Shown here in pieces: positions 31,047 through 38,974 of a stretch of 40,262 nt of DNA; the stretch's first letter is position 1; each line of letters opens with the position of its first letter. The stretch is from a virus. Under the pieces are notes generated by a model, which saw only the letters and a program-made list of their open reading frames with translations, made no database searches and had not been told where the DNA came from. A program made the position numbers and the translations under genes. The DNA is taken from IMG/VR virus record IMGVR_UViG_3300047095_000306, positions 1-40,262 of that record; one strand, 5' to 3'.

Positions 31047-32917
31047 TGGCTGATTCTAATTTTCTGGTAAAGATTGGAGATGCTCAATATAAGGTCTCTG
31101 CTCCAGACGAGAATACTGCATGGCAATGGGCTAATCAGACGCACTCTGAAAGTGCCAAGAAAACTCCAGAACCCTACGATATTCCTGCCGGACTGAAATC
31201 TTTGATGAATGTTGGTCAAGCCGTGTCTTTTGGGTTTGGCGACGAGATTGCTGGTGCGCTAGGTGCTGATAAAGAACGCTACAGATCGACAATTGACCAA
31301 TTCACAAAAGAATATCCAAAGTCTGCACTTTTAGGCACGGTATCTGGTTCTGCGTTGCTTCCATTCGGTGCGGGTAAATTAGCCGCTCAATCACCTTGGA
31401 CTGCCGCTGCTACAACTGGCGCAATTACTGGCGCACTACAAGGCGCAGGAGATGCTACTACACTTGAAAATACTCCTAACGAAGCATCAAGAGGGGCATT
31501 GTTTGGTGGAATAGCTGGCCCTGCGATTCTTGGAATGGCAAAGCCTGTCGGGTCTGCCGCATCGGCGTTGGCGACAAAAATACCTTACTTTGGCGATGAT
31601 ATTGCTAATCTTGTCGCAAGGAAGAATGTAGCAAGGGCATTTGAGAGAGATTCGACAGACGCGCAACAAGTAGGCCGGAGAATGGTTCAGATTGGGCCAG
31701 AGGCAAGAGTGGGCGATGCCGCTGGAGAAAGCACCAGAAATCTTCTCGACCTGAACGCAAATCTTCCAGGCAAAACCGCGACAGACCTTGAATCGACAAT
31801 CAGAGGCCGCATTGCTACTCGTCCTGATCGTATGGACAGTATGGTCTATGCGGTAAATGGCGGTTATGGTCGGGCAAAAGGGCTTGAGACTGCATTGACG
31901 CAGCAGCAAAGCCAAATAGCATCTCCTCTGTATCAAAAAGCTCATGCTATGGATGTTGCTCCTACGTCAAATCTTGTGCGCGATTTGGAAGCGGCGAGGA
32001 AATTGGGGGCTTTCTCGGAAGCGGAAAAAAGGGCGTTAGCAAATCCAGATAACGGGCCTTTTACGCTTGATGCTGCCCAACAGGTTCTAGGGAAGGGGAA
32101 GATTGCGGTCAGGGATATAGACCATATCAAGCAAGGAATAGATTCTCTGATTGAGACCAACACCGATGCCGTTACGGGGAAAGTTTCTGGATATGGCCGC
32201 GACCTTGTAAAGCTGAAGAACAGGATTCTTTCAGAGGTAGATGGTGCTGTTCCAGATTACAAAGCGGCGCGAGAAGCTTATGCCGGCCCTGCTGCCATGA
32301 AAACAGCAATAACCAAAGGCAAGGCCTTCTGGAATGAAGGCGCAGAAAGTCTTGGTGACACTATCGCAGGAATGACGCAAAGCGAACAGCAGGCTTTTAG
32401 AGTCGGTGCGTCTGAAGCCTTGCGGGAAAAGGTCGGGAGTCAGTCAGGGCAGACTCAACTATTGAATCTCTGGAAGGATCGTAATCTGCGAGAGAAGATG
32501 AGGGCGCTGCTTGGAAGCGATGTCAAATACTCAGAAGTTGAGGCGATGATTGGTAACGAGGCGACCTTGAAACGAATGGAGGCTCTCGGCCCTAGTCGTA
32601 ACTCAAGGACATTCTCCAGAGAAGCCGGAGCAGAAAATCAAACAGCGGAAGTAGCAGGCGACTTGTTGAGTGCAGGGATGAAAGTTAAAACAGGGCAGTG
32701 GTTGTCATTGCTTGGTGATCTGAAGCAACAGTCAGCGAGAATCGGTAGTCCTGAGCCTGTACGCGATGCTATTGGAAAGATTCTACTGAAGCAATATGCC
32801 CCAGAGGAAATGAGGGCTTTAATGGCCGCGCAAGAGATTATAAGGCGGCAGCAATCTGCGGCTTCTATTGGCGCAGGAGTTGCCGGTGGAAAATCCCGCA
32901 AAGGAATTCTTGAATAA
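31046..32917 (+). CDS. Large internal virion / ejection protein (623 aa)
   Basis: The N-terminal 45 residues (FLVKIGDAQYKVSAPDENTAW) resemble a small domain common at the start of podovirus ejection proteins. It is followed by a hydrophobic Gly/Ala-rich region (about 95-175, possible membrane segment) and long helices with Q-rich patches. This is probably the main channel-forming ejection protein. No transglycosylase motif is seen, unlike T7 gp16. Confidence 0.65.
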   Translation: MADSNFLVKIGDAQYKVSAPDENTAWQWANQTHSESAKKTPEPYDIPAGLKSLMNVGQAVSFGFGDEIAGALGADKERYRSTIDQFTKEYPKSALLGTVSGSALLPFGAGKLAAQSPWTAAATTGAITGALQGAGDATTLENTPNEASRGALFGGIAGPAILGMAKPVGSAASALATKIPYFGDDIANLVARKNVARAFERDSTDAQQVGRRMVQIGPEARVGDAAGESTRNLLDLNANLPGKTATDLESTIRGRIATRPDRMDSMVYAVNGGYGRAKGLETALTQQQSQIASPLYQKAHAMDVAPTSNLVRDLEAARKLGAFSEAEKRALANPDNGPFTLDAAQQVLGKGKIAVRDIDHIKQGIDSLIETNTDAVTGKVSGYGRDLVKLKNRILSEVDGAVPDYKAAREAYAGPAAMKTAITKGKAFWNEGAESLGDTIAGMTQSEQQAFRVGASEALREKVGSQSGQTQLLNLWKDRNLREKMRALLGSDVKYSEVEAMIGNEATLKRMEALGPSRNSRTFSREAGAENQTAEVAGDLLSAGMKVKTGQWLSLLGDLKQQSARIGSPEPVRDAIGKILLKQYAPEEMRALMAAQEIIRRQQSAASIGAGVAGGKSRKGILE

Positions 32918-32944
32918 ATAACGCCGAGAGGCGCAGGAGGCATC

Positions 32945-34114
32945 ATGGCCGTACCAACTACTATTACTGACCTTTCAACCACGGCAGCATCTAACTCACC
33001 GTCCGGTTCCGAGTCAATCGGGACTTCTTTAGATGACTACCTTCGCTCAGTTCAAGCGATCATCAAGCAGGGAGTATCTAAAGGCTCAGATATTACCGCT
33101 GCTGCTACGATTACCCCTGTCGCTACATCCTCATATTTTGTCGTTACGGGAAATACAGGAATCACTGCGATTGGAGAGACCTACTCATGGGTAGGTCGGA
33201 TAGTGGTTCTCAAGTTCTCCGGTACTCCGTTGCTTACTCATGCGGCTGGATTGATCCTTCCAGGGGCGGCGAATATCACCGCTGCAGCTGGTGACGTTGC
33301 GGCTTTCGTCAATGAGTCTGCCGGGGTTTGGAGATGTATTTACGGATTTGGGCTTTTGAAGTCTGGTGGAAACCTGACCGGCGTCCTAGGACTCTCAGCA
33401 GGCACCGCCCTTCTTCCCGCTCTCATTCCTTCCGGCGACCCCAACACAGGAGTCTGGTTCCCTGCTGCCGATACGGTAGCGGTGAGTACGGGCGGCGTTG
33501 AACGGCTACGTATCGCCTCGGGTGGAGAGCAAACACAGACCGCCAATGCAATAGACGGAATAACAAACAAGTACAACGCACGCACGTCAGATAACTACGG
33601 GGTAGTTAATCACTACAACTTTGATGGGACTACACTTCAAGCCTCGTTTTCATGGTCAGCGTCTGAGACTCGTTACACCGTAGTAAATGGAGTCGCTACG
33701 TTCTACACAGGCGCTACCGAAAGGATGAAGATTGATGCGAGTGGGAATGTGCTTGTAAATAGTGTTGCTGGCCTCGGCTACGGCACAGGCGCAGGTGGTA
33801 CGGTTACTCAGGGTTCTGGATCGGGAAAACAAACTGGTGTAACCCTGAATAAGCCGACTGGTGTGATTACGCTAGATACTGGCAACCTCAACGCAGGGGC
33901 GACGGTATCTTTTTTGTTTACCAATTCGATACTGGCAGCATCAGATGTGCTTATTGTCAATATGCGTCGTGGAACCGGCACAGCCGGTGGTTACTCGCTA
34001 GTGGCTGAAGTAACTGCCGGTTTAGCCAACATCGTCATCAAAAATGAAACTGCCGGTAACTTGGCAGAGGGATTCCAAATCAACTTCGCCGTTATCAAGG
34101 GAGTAACTTCGTGA
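32945..34114 (+). CDS. Tail fibre / tail spike protein (389 aa)
   Basis: The N-terminus (TTITDLSTTAASNSPSGSE, then SLDDYLRSVQAIIKQG) is the widespread virion-attachment segment of phage tail fibres. The middle has PSGDPNTGVWFPAADTVAVST and TERMKIDASGNVLVNS, typical repeats of fibre shafts, and the C-terminal part is a beta-rich knob. It is the likely receptor-binding protein. GGAGGCATC precedes the ATG. Confidence 0.8.
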   Translation: MAVPTTITDLSTTAASNSPSGSESIGTSLDDYLRSVQAIIKQGVSKGSDITAAATITPVATSSYFVVTGNTGITAIGETYSWVGRIVVLKFSGTPLLTHAAGLILPGAANITAAAGDVAAFVNESAGVWRCIYGFGLLKSGGNLTGVLGLSAGTALLPALIPSGDPNTGVWFPAADTVAVSTGGVERLRIASGGEQTQTANAIDGITNKYNARTSDNYGVVNHYNFDGTTLQASFSWSASETRYTVVNGVATFYTGATERMKIDASGNVLVNSVAGLGYGTGAGGTVTQGSGSGKQTGVTLNKPTGVITLDTGNLNAGATVSFLFTNSILAASDVLIVNMRRGTGTAGGYSLVAEVTAGLANIVIKNETAGNLAEGFQINFAVIKGVTS

Positions 34115-34542
34115 TCATCCTAAAGCAAGTCATTCATGACATTCCCACCAACTCAGTCGAAGCGACATGGGTTGATGGTGGCGTTCAAATCCGCTGCAAT
34201 TCTTACGCCGACCGGCAGATGCAGATGTTCCGCAATCATGCGGCTCTTGCGGGAACACCGCTCACAGAATATGAAGATTTGATCGCGCTGGTGGAATCAA
34301 ACATCCAGCCTATCCCGCCGCCCACGCAAGAGGAACTCGATGCCATCGCGCAAGCCGAAGCTGATGCTGCTGCTAAGGATGCCGCCAAAGCCGACAACGT
34401 AGTTCAGTACCTGCGCGACCACACGCCGGCAGAATGCTCTGACTACGTTCAGGACAACGTAACCGACCTTGCAAGTGCAAAAGCGTTTCTCAAGAAGGTG
34501 GCGGTCGTTCTCTGCGTTCTTTCAAAGCAGAGTCTTAGGTAA
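34111..34542 (+). CDS. Tail fibre accessory protein (143 aa)
   Basis: The GTG start overlaps the fibre stop. The N-terminal 70 residues are a compact mixed fold, followed by PIPPPTQEELDAIAQAEADAAAKDAAKADNV, a proline hinge and a long alanine-rich helix (described here as about residues 67-97). Genes in this place often encode fibre chaperones or a second fibre segment. Its family is uncertain. Confidence 0.55.
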   Translation: MIILKQVIHDIPTNSVEATWVDGGVQIRCNSYADRQMQMFRNHAALAGTPLTEYEDLIALVESNIQPIPPPTQEELDAIAQAEADAAAKDAAKADNVVQYLRDHTPAECSDYVQDNVTDLASAKAFLKKVAVVLCVLSKQSLR

Positions 34543-34581
34543 GCATCCACCCCACAGAGGGCAGGAAAGGAAGAATCACAA

Positions 34582-34839
34582 ATGGAAGACAAGCGCGCGC
34601 ACGAACGGATCAACTCTTTGGAGCAGGTCATGGCGGATCACATCGAGTCGCACGCCCAGATCGAGAAGGCGATCACGGAAAACACAGACTTGACCCGGAC
34701 TATCTCCGAGAACACCGGGGAACTGGTGGCCCTGGTGAAAGGCATCAAGGGCTTCCGGGCGTTCACCTTGTGGATGGCCCCTTTCGTCGTCGCGCTGCTT
34801 GCATTGTGGGCATGGCTCAAGGCGCAGGCGTCGTCGTGA
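34582..34839 (+). CDS. Holin-like protein with one C-terminal membrane segment
   Basis: The 85-aa protein has a long hydrophilic coiled-coil N-terminus and a single hydrophobic helix at about 62-81 (LWMAPFVVALLALWAWL) with a short tail. It precedes the endolysin directly, so a holin (or pinholin-type) role is likely. GGAAGAATC precedes the ATG. Confidence 0.75.
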   Translation: MEDKRAHERINSLEQVMADHIESHAQIEKAITENTDLTRTISENTGELVALVKGIKGFRAFTLWMAPFVVALLALWAWLKAQASS

Positions 34840-35381
34840 CCATCACGCTCGACCAACTCCGCGCCATCATGCCTCACGCGGGGAAGCGGGCTGAGGTATT
34901 TCTTGCCCCACTGAATTCTGCCATGACCGAGTACGAGATCAACACTCCAGTCCGTCAAGCCGCATTCCTTTCTCAGATAGCCCACGAATCAGGGAGCCTT
35001 CGTTATGTCCGAGAACTGGCATCAGGTGAAGCTTACGACACAGGCCGATTGGCGGAGCGCCTCGGCAACACGCCGGAAGCTGACGGTGACGGGCAGAGAT
35101 ACAAAGGGCGAGGACTTATTCAGATCACTGGAGCGACAAATTACGGCCAATGTTCTATGGCACTGTACGGCTTCCCTCGTCATTTGCTTGACCACCCTGA
35201 ACTATTGGAACTCCCTGATGCAGCCGCCCGATCCGCCGCGTGGTTCTGGCACTCCAGAGGATTGAACAAACTGGCTGATGAGGGCAACTTCCTACGGATC
35301 ACGAAGAAAATCAACGGCGGGACGAATGGGCTGGACGACAGAATCGCCTATTGGGACCGAGCAAAGAAGGTGCTGGTGTGA
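34836..35381 (+). CDS. Endolysin, GH19 chitinase-type lysozyme
   Basis: The 181-aa protein is a single GH19 domain: RQAAFLSQIAHESGSLRYVRE holds the first catalytic Glu, then LGNTPEADGDGQRYKGRGLIQITG with the second acid region, and AAWFWHSRGLNKLADEG. It cleaves the glycan backbone of peptidoglycan. No cell-wall-binding domain is attached, usual for phages of Gram-negatives. The GTG at 34836 overlaps the holin stop; an ATG at 34812 is less likely. Confidence 0.9.
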   Translation: MTITLDQLRAIMPHAGKRAEVFLAPLNSAMTEYEINTPVRQAAFLSQIAHESGSLRYVRELASGEAYDTGRLAERLGNTPEADGDGQRYKGRGLIQITGATNYGQCSMALYGFPRHLLDHPELLELPDAAARSAAWFWHSRGLNKLADEGNFLRITKKINGGTNGLDDRIAYWDRAKKVLV

Positions 35382-35785
35382 TCCACTATAAAGAGGGCTA
35401 CAAATACCAACTGACCCGCCCGTACTCCATACAGACAGGCATCTGCCCCCCTGCGACCATTGACTATCCGTACTGGACGCTGCACGACGATGGGTTGCTC
35501 GAGGTAAGCGCGGGGTTCGCGTGGGACGGCGCAAGTGGACCAACCCTCGACACGAAATCATCCATGCGCCCCTCGTTGGTACACGACTGTTTCTGCCAAA
35601 TGGCGAAGGACAGACGTTTGGATTACAAGACCTTCGCGCCGTTGTACAATGAGTTATTCCGTCGAATGTGCGAGGAAGATGGCATGTGGAAAGCAAGGGC
35701 CGCGATATGGCAGGCAGGCGTGATATTCGGGCGCGGCGGCGACCCTGACATCCCTGACGACAACCTGGAACAGACCGCACCCTAA
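35378..35785 (+). CDS. DUF1353-like protein (135 aa)
   Basis: The core reads LLEVSAGFAWDGASGPTLD, then RPSLVHDCFCQM, which is the DUF1353 signature (DGAS and a His-Asp pair). This phage family of unknown function is often near lysis genes and might act on the cell wall. The GTG start overlaps the endolysin stop. Its own stop directly abuts the last leftward gene. Confidence 0.7.
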   Translation: MIHYKEGYKYQLTRPYSIQTGICPPATIDYPYWTLHDDGLLEVSAGFAWDGASGPTLDTKSSMRPSLVHDCFCQMAKDRRLDYKTFAPLYNELFRRMCEEDGMWKARAAIWQAGVIFGRGGDPDIPDDNLEQTAP

Positions 35786-35947
35786 CTACTGAATCGTTTC
35801 CTTCCGAGCTATCGGCTTCGCCAGCAGGTACTTGTCGCCAAGCCACTCCCTCGCTTTGATGTACCCAAGTCTTAAAGCCTTGAGTTGCTGCTTATTGGCT
35901 AGATCATGGCGGGGCCATGCTTTAACTGCTTCGCGTAACAGGTTCAT
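35786..35947 (-). CDS. Hypothetical protein (53 aa)
   Basis: The last gene of the leftward arm. It is basic and helical (LLREAVKAWPRHDLANKQQL). GGAGGG precedes the ATG at 35947 at the right spacing, and it overlaps the upstream gene by four bases. Its stop touches the stop of the rightward DUF1353 gene with no intergenic base. Function unknown. Confidence 0.6.
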   Translation of the reverse strand: MNLLREAVKAWPRHDLANKQQLKALRLGYIKAREWLGDKYLLAKPIARKETIQ

Positions 35948-36273
35948 TTCAATCCCTCCTTCGCGGCATCCCGCATCTTTTCGACCAGACGTAGCAGGTA
36001 TGCCTCCACTACTGTTTCCAGCACAGGTATTCCCTCACTACCGGCCCACACTTCATAGACGTTACGCAGGGCTTGCTGAGATGCGGCGAGTTGGCCCTCA
36101 AGTTGAATCTGCGCAAAATGCCCTTGCGAGAGTTCCTCCACCTGTCGGCGCAGGGCGATTAACTCCAGACATTTATCAGCATACTGCTGCCGATGCGATT
36201 CAAGCAGCGTGGTCGTGGCGGCGAGTTGTTCGCGCAGGTCGGCAATCTCTTGCGGTGCGGTATCCCAGTTCAT
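35944..36273 (-). CDS. Coiled-coil protein (109 aa)
   Basis: Residues about 10-65 are a long coiled coil (DLREQLAATTTLLESH, LRRQVEELSQGHF). No membrane segment is seen, so despite lying next to the lysis genes it is not an obvious Rz. GTGGGAG precedes the ATG at 36273; a GTG at 36285 would add four residues. Overlaps both neighbours by four bases. Confidence 0.65.
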   Translation of the reverse strand: MNWDTAPQEIADLREQLAATTTLLESHRQQYADKCLELIALRRQVEELSQGHFAQIQLEGQLAASQQALRNVYEVWAGSEGIPVLETVVEAYLLRLVEKMRDAAKEGLK

Positions 36274-36386
36274 AGCAACTCCCACATGAACGCCACACTC
36301 GCCGCAACCACCGCAGCAAACGCCACGATGAACACTATCAAGCCGAAGTCGGTGAGCATTTCGGGGTAGTCGTCGGGGTCGGTCAT
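36270..36386 (-). CDS. Tiny membrane protein (38 aa)
   Basis: A 38-residue protein with an acidic start and one membrane helix (LIVFIVAFAAVVAASVAFMW). It overlaps the genes on both sides by four bases (ATGA), which is strong support for it being translated in spite of its size. Function unknown. Confidence 0.6.
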   Translation of the reverse strand: MTDPDDYPEMLTDFGLIVFIVAFAAVVAASVAFMWELL

Positions 36387-36610
36387 TTCGGCAAACTCCT
36401 TGTGTAATTGCGCCAATACTTCACATCACCCCTGCTCTCGTACATGGCGGCTTTCACCGGCTTGCAGGGCGGCGGATCGGCTTTCATCCTTGCCTCTGCG
36501 ACGAGGTAGCCAACAACGAAGCAACAGGCACCAAACAGCAAGGTGGCGACGAGTCGAGCGAGCATGAAGTCGGCTCTTGGGTATTGTGGATTCATTTCTT
36601 CCTTTGTCAT
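36383..36610 (-). CDS. Small membrane protein (75 aa)
   Basis: One membrane helix at about 20-38 (LVATLLFGACCFVVGYLVA), then a cytoplasmic or periplasmic tail with PPPCKP. The ATG at 36610 follows GGAGGGAG at six bases; GTG 36616 is the alternative. The leader just upstream carries an operator-like near-palindrome (36628-36644). Confidence 0.65.
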   Translation of the reverse strand: MTKEEMNPQYPRADFMLARLVATLLFGACCFVVGYLVAEARMKADPPPCKPVKAAMYESRGDVKYWRNYTRSLPK

Positions 36611-36627
36611 TATCACTCCCTCCAGTT

Positions 36628-36644
36628 GTCAAGGATTGCTTTAC
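36628..36644. promoter_or_regulatory. Operator-like near-palindrome, copy 1
   Basis: GTCAAGGATTGCTTTAC is nearly its own reverse complement and is flanked by CAGTT and TACTG. A sister sequence in opposite orientation (39846-39862) with the same flanks lies before the first leftward gene. Both sit about 20-30 bases upstream of start codons. Consistent with a regulator binding site; unproven. Confidence 0.45.
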
Positions 36645-36652
36645 TACTGAAT

Positions 36653-37399
36653 CTAGCAAAACATATCGTCTGTAAATTGTTCTTCAGTAAATCTCTCGGA
36701 TGAATTGAAAGACTCGACTTTTGCCATAATTACTCGCGCCCGCCAAGACGGCGACGATGGAGCGTATCTTCCGTCCCAAGCACGGTCTATTCCGCAGTTC
36801 CTACCGGCGTTTGTGCTGTCACCAGATGAGAACGGATACAACTGGAACATTTCAGGCGCAAGGCCGCGCAGCATGTGAATCTTGGTCTTTGGTTGATTGT
36901 TTTCATCGCAAATCAACTTCATGGCCCAATTCATTCTTTCCCGCCATTTGAAGCATCCGACTTGCGAGAAATCTCCACTTGATCCAATGGCAATTCGTTT
37001 GTAGGCGTGTGCAAGGTATTTAAGTTTTGTATCCGATTCGTGCATGTGCCAAACAGGTACGCCGAAGGACATCGCATCCTCGTGGAACCACTCAGACCAT
37101 CTAGCCATGAGCTTAAGGTTTGCCGTTTCATCTCCGTCGATCACATCGGGAATGACTGCCCAATCCACGCAGGGGTGCCGCATTAGTTTCTGAGCCCACC
37201 GGAAAAAATCGTCCCATTCGATAGCCTTTCCTGATTTCCATGCCGAGAATGCCCCGTTGTCCAAAGCAATTGACTGGCAAACCTCTAGGCATATCTGCAA
37301 CTGAGCAGGAGCAGCAAATGATACAAAGGCATGACGGCCTATCAACGCTTCGGCAGCTTCGGAGTTTGACCCACTAAACGGGGTTCCGTGGTATTTAAT
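36653..37399 (-). CDS. dpdA: DpdA-like DNA 7-deazaguanine transglycosylase
   Basis: The roughly 248-aa protein matches phage DpdA, a tRNA-guanine-transglycosylase relative that swaps guanine in DNA for preQ0 or related bases. Visible blocks are IIKYHGTPFSGSNS and RHAFVSFA at the start, IALDNGAFSAWKSGK, DWAVIPDVIDGD with candidate catalytic acids, VPVWHMHES, IAIGSSGDF and IHMLRGLAP. The conserved start lies before any in-frame ATG/GTG/TTG: only ATT (37399) or ATC is available. An ATG at 37407-37405 directly follows the queD stop but is one base out of frame, which suggests a one-base error or mutation. The first standard in-frame start, TTG at 37345, would cut off the conserved block. Confidence 0.8.
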   Translation of the reverse strand: MKYHGTPFSGSNSEAAEALIGRHAFVSFAAPAQLQICLEVCQSIALDNGAFSAWKSGKAIEWDDFFRWAQKLMRHPCVDWAVIPDVIDGDETANLKLMARWSEWFHEDAMSFGVPVWHMHESDTKLKYLAHAYKRIAIGSSGDFSQVGCFKWRERMNWAMKLICDENNQPKTKIHMLRGLAPEMFQLYPFSSGDSTNAGRNCGIDRAWDGRYAPSSPSWRARVIMAKVESFNSSERFTEEQFTDDMFC

Positions 37400-37407
37400 G
37401 ATGGCAT

Positions 37408-37812
37408 TTACTCCCTATGTGCCTTTGGATACATGCCTTGAGAGTTGATAACCTGCGCCCAACATTTCGCAGTCTCCCAGACCTTTACCGAGTACAGGTA
37501 TTTAATCGGGTATTGGTCTAAAATCCATGCAGCTATCAACTCTGCGGTAGGATTCTCCAGGCCAGGAATCTCGTTAAGAAATCTGTGGTCGAGTTTTTCA
37601 ATGATCGGCTTCATTTCTTTATCGACTGCGAGGAAATCAATGTTCGCGCAAAAGCCATCTTTCGGCGCAATCTCTCCGCGAATCTCTATCTCAACGATGT
37701 AGTTATGTCCATGAAGCCGTTTGCATGGATGCCCATCTGGAACATGCGGAAGTTGATGAGCAGCAGAGAATGCGTACTGTTTTCCTATCCTTGCTAGTTG
37801 CCAGTCTTTCAT
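37408..37812 (-). CDS. queD: QueD, 6-carboxy-tetrahydropterin synthase
   Basis: The 134-aa protein has all the expected residues: zinc ligands H19 (FSAAHQL), H34 and H36 (LHGHNY), the catalytic Cys30, D75-H76 (LDHRFLNE) and the NPTAELIA substrate-binding block. QueD makes the first committed pterin of the preQ0 pathway. Here it directly precedes dpdA, so it probably feeds DNA modification. No folE, queE or queC is present; the host would have to supply them. AAGGGG precedes the ATG. Confidence 0.92.
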   Translation of the reverse strand: MKDWQLARIGKQYAFSAAHQLPHVPDGHPCKRLHGHNYIVEIEIRGEIAPKDGFCANIDFLAVDKEMKPIIEKLDHRFLNEIPGLENPTAELIAAWILDQYPIKYLYSVKVWETAKCWAQVINSQGMYPKAHRE

Positions 37813-37829
37813 CTATTACCCCTTAGTCT

Positions 37830-37931
37830 TTAAGATTGCAGCCGAGCATTCCATCTTTCGGCGGCTTCAGTTTTATCCTCTCGCAGCGCCTGGCACTGAC
37901 AAGTATCGGGTTCTTGTCTAAAGTGGTTCAT
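37830..37931 (-). CDS. Very small protein upstream of queD (33 aa)
   Basis: It starts with an ATG inside the end of the preceding gene (14-base overlap) and stops 17 bases before queD. It contains CQC and is charged. The gap-free packing of this arm argues for translation, but so short an ORF remains uncertain. Confidence 0.35.
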   Translation of the reverse strand: MNHFRQEPDTCQCQALREDKTEAAERWNARLQS

Positions 37932-38061
37932 TGATGAGTTCCTTTGCCTGGTTGTATTCAGGAATCTTTATAGCCTTCTTGCAGTTTTCATCGCAGAGTT
38001 TCTCAATGACTTTAATTAGTCCTGCAATGGCTAGTCTGTAGGCGAGTTCTTTGTCTAGCAT
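37918..38061 (-). CDS. Small helical protein (47 aa)
   Basis: The product is a single amphipathic helix-rich chain (LAYRLAIAGLIKVIEKLCDE). The ATG overlaps the stop of the upstream gene (TGATG). Function unknown. Confidence 0.5.
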   Translation of the reverse strand: MLDKELAYRLAIAGLIKVIEKLCDENCKKAIKIPEYNQAKELINEPL

Positions 38062-38294
38062 CACAATATCCCTGCTTCCTTAAAGTCATCGGCAATATCC
38101 TCAACCGATGCATCAGCCGTATAAACCCCCACCAACCTCTCAGGAGTCAATCTGACCTGATTCTTGAAGCTCTCGGTAGTCACTCTAGTAATGACGTAGT
38201 GACCACACAAGGCGAAAACTGCGAGCGGAGTAGAGGTGCCAAGTAGCTTGGATTCAAGCCTCTTGGCGGCTTCTATGGTCTTTTCAGTGTGCAT
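38061..38294 (-). CDS. Hypothetical protein (77 aa)
   Basis: It has a helical start (KTIEAAKRLESKLLG), a hydrophobic strand pair (LAVFALCGHYVITRV) and an acidic helix at the end (SVEDIADDFKEAG). The ATG overlaps the ERF stop by one base. No known family. Confidence 0.6.
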   Translation of the reverse strand: MHTEKTIEAAKRLESKLLGTSTPLAVFALCGHYVITRVTTESFKNQVRLTPERLVGVYTADASVEDIADDFKEAGIL

Positions 38295-38974
38295 TACATC
38301 GCTCCAGCCAGATCGGGTGACTTCGCCGCTTCCAGTGCAGCTTTCCTTCTCTTGTCACCCTCGGCTTTAAAGGCGGACCGGGTCTTGCTATTCGGTTTCA
38401 TCAAGTCCCACAGAATGAGTTTCTGATCGCTATCCAGCTTCGCATATTCCAGTTTGTCGAAAGCGTGTTCCACTTGTCCGCGAGTTTCAACATCATCCAC
38501 CAGGCTTCCTGCGAGGTCTTTGAGATATTCCATATCCTCGTCGTTAGGAGGAGGTACAGAGGCAAGCGCGGCGGCTACAGGTGCGCCCTTATTGACTGAC
38601 TTCTTGCTTGCTGCGTTGCCATCATCGTCTTCAGGGGCTATGCCACAGGCCGCCATGAGGCTGTAGCGCCGAGAGTAGGTCAATGCTGACCCGTACCCCT
38701 GCGCGTCCTGTTTGGAGGCCGGTACATGGAGCTTCCCTGCGCTGATCTGCTCACCGGATTCATGGATGAAGATGGTTTCGATAATGACCCCATCCGAGCA
38801 TTCATGGGAAGTCTGCATCAGGAAGATGCCATTCTCGTTGAGAGCATCAATGACCGCTTCAACGCAACCCGCGAGGTCGACGTACTTCGACCGGAAGTGA
38901 GGATTGGTGCTTGTCTTGAGTGCGGGGGCAAAACTCTTTTGAGCCTTGACCAGTGCCGATGCGATAGTTTTCAT
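38294..38974 (-). CDS. erf: ERF-family single-strand annealing recombinase
   Basis: The 226-aa protein is ERF-like: LVKAQKSFAPALKTSTNPHF...YVDLAGCVEAV is the opening block, and GSALTYSRRYSLMAACGI is the family signature. The C-terminal half is a variable acidic/basic linker and tail. ERF proteins form rings that anneal complementary single strands during phage recombination and genome circularisation. The partners are the SSB-like protein just upstream and NinB/NinG on the other strand. Confidence 0.9.
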   Translation of the reverse strand: MKTIASALVKAQKSFAPALKTSTNPHFRSKYVDLAGCVEAVIDALNENGIFLMQTSHECSDGVIIETIFIHESGEQISAGKLHVPASKQDAQGYGSALTYSRRYSLMAACGIAPEDDDGNAASKKSVNKGAPVAAALASVPPPNDEDMEYLKDLAGSLVDDVETRGQVEHAFDKLEYAKLDSDQKLILWDLMKPNSKTRSAFKAEGDKRRKAALEAAKSPDLAGAM

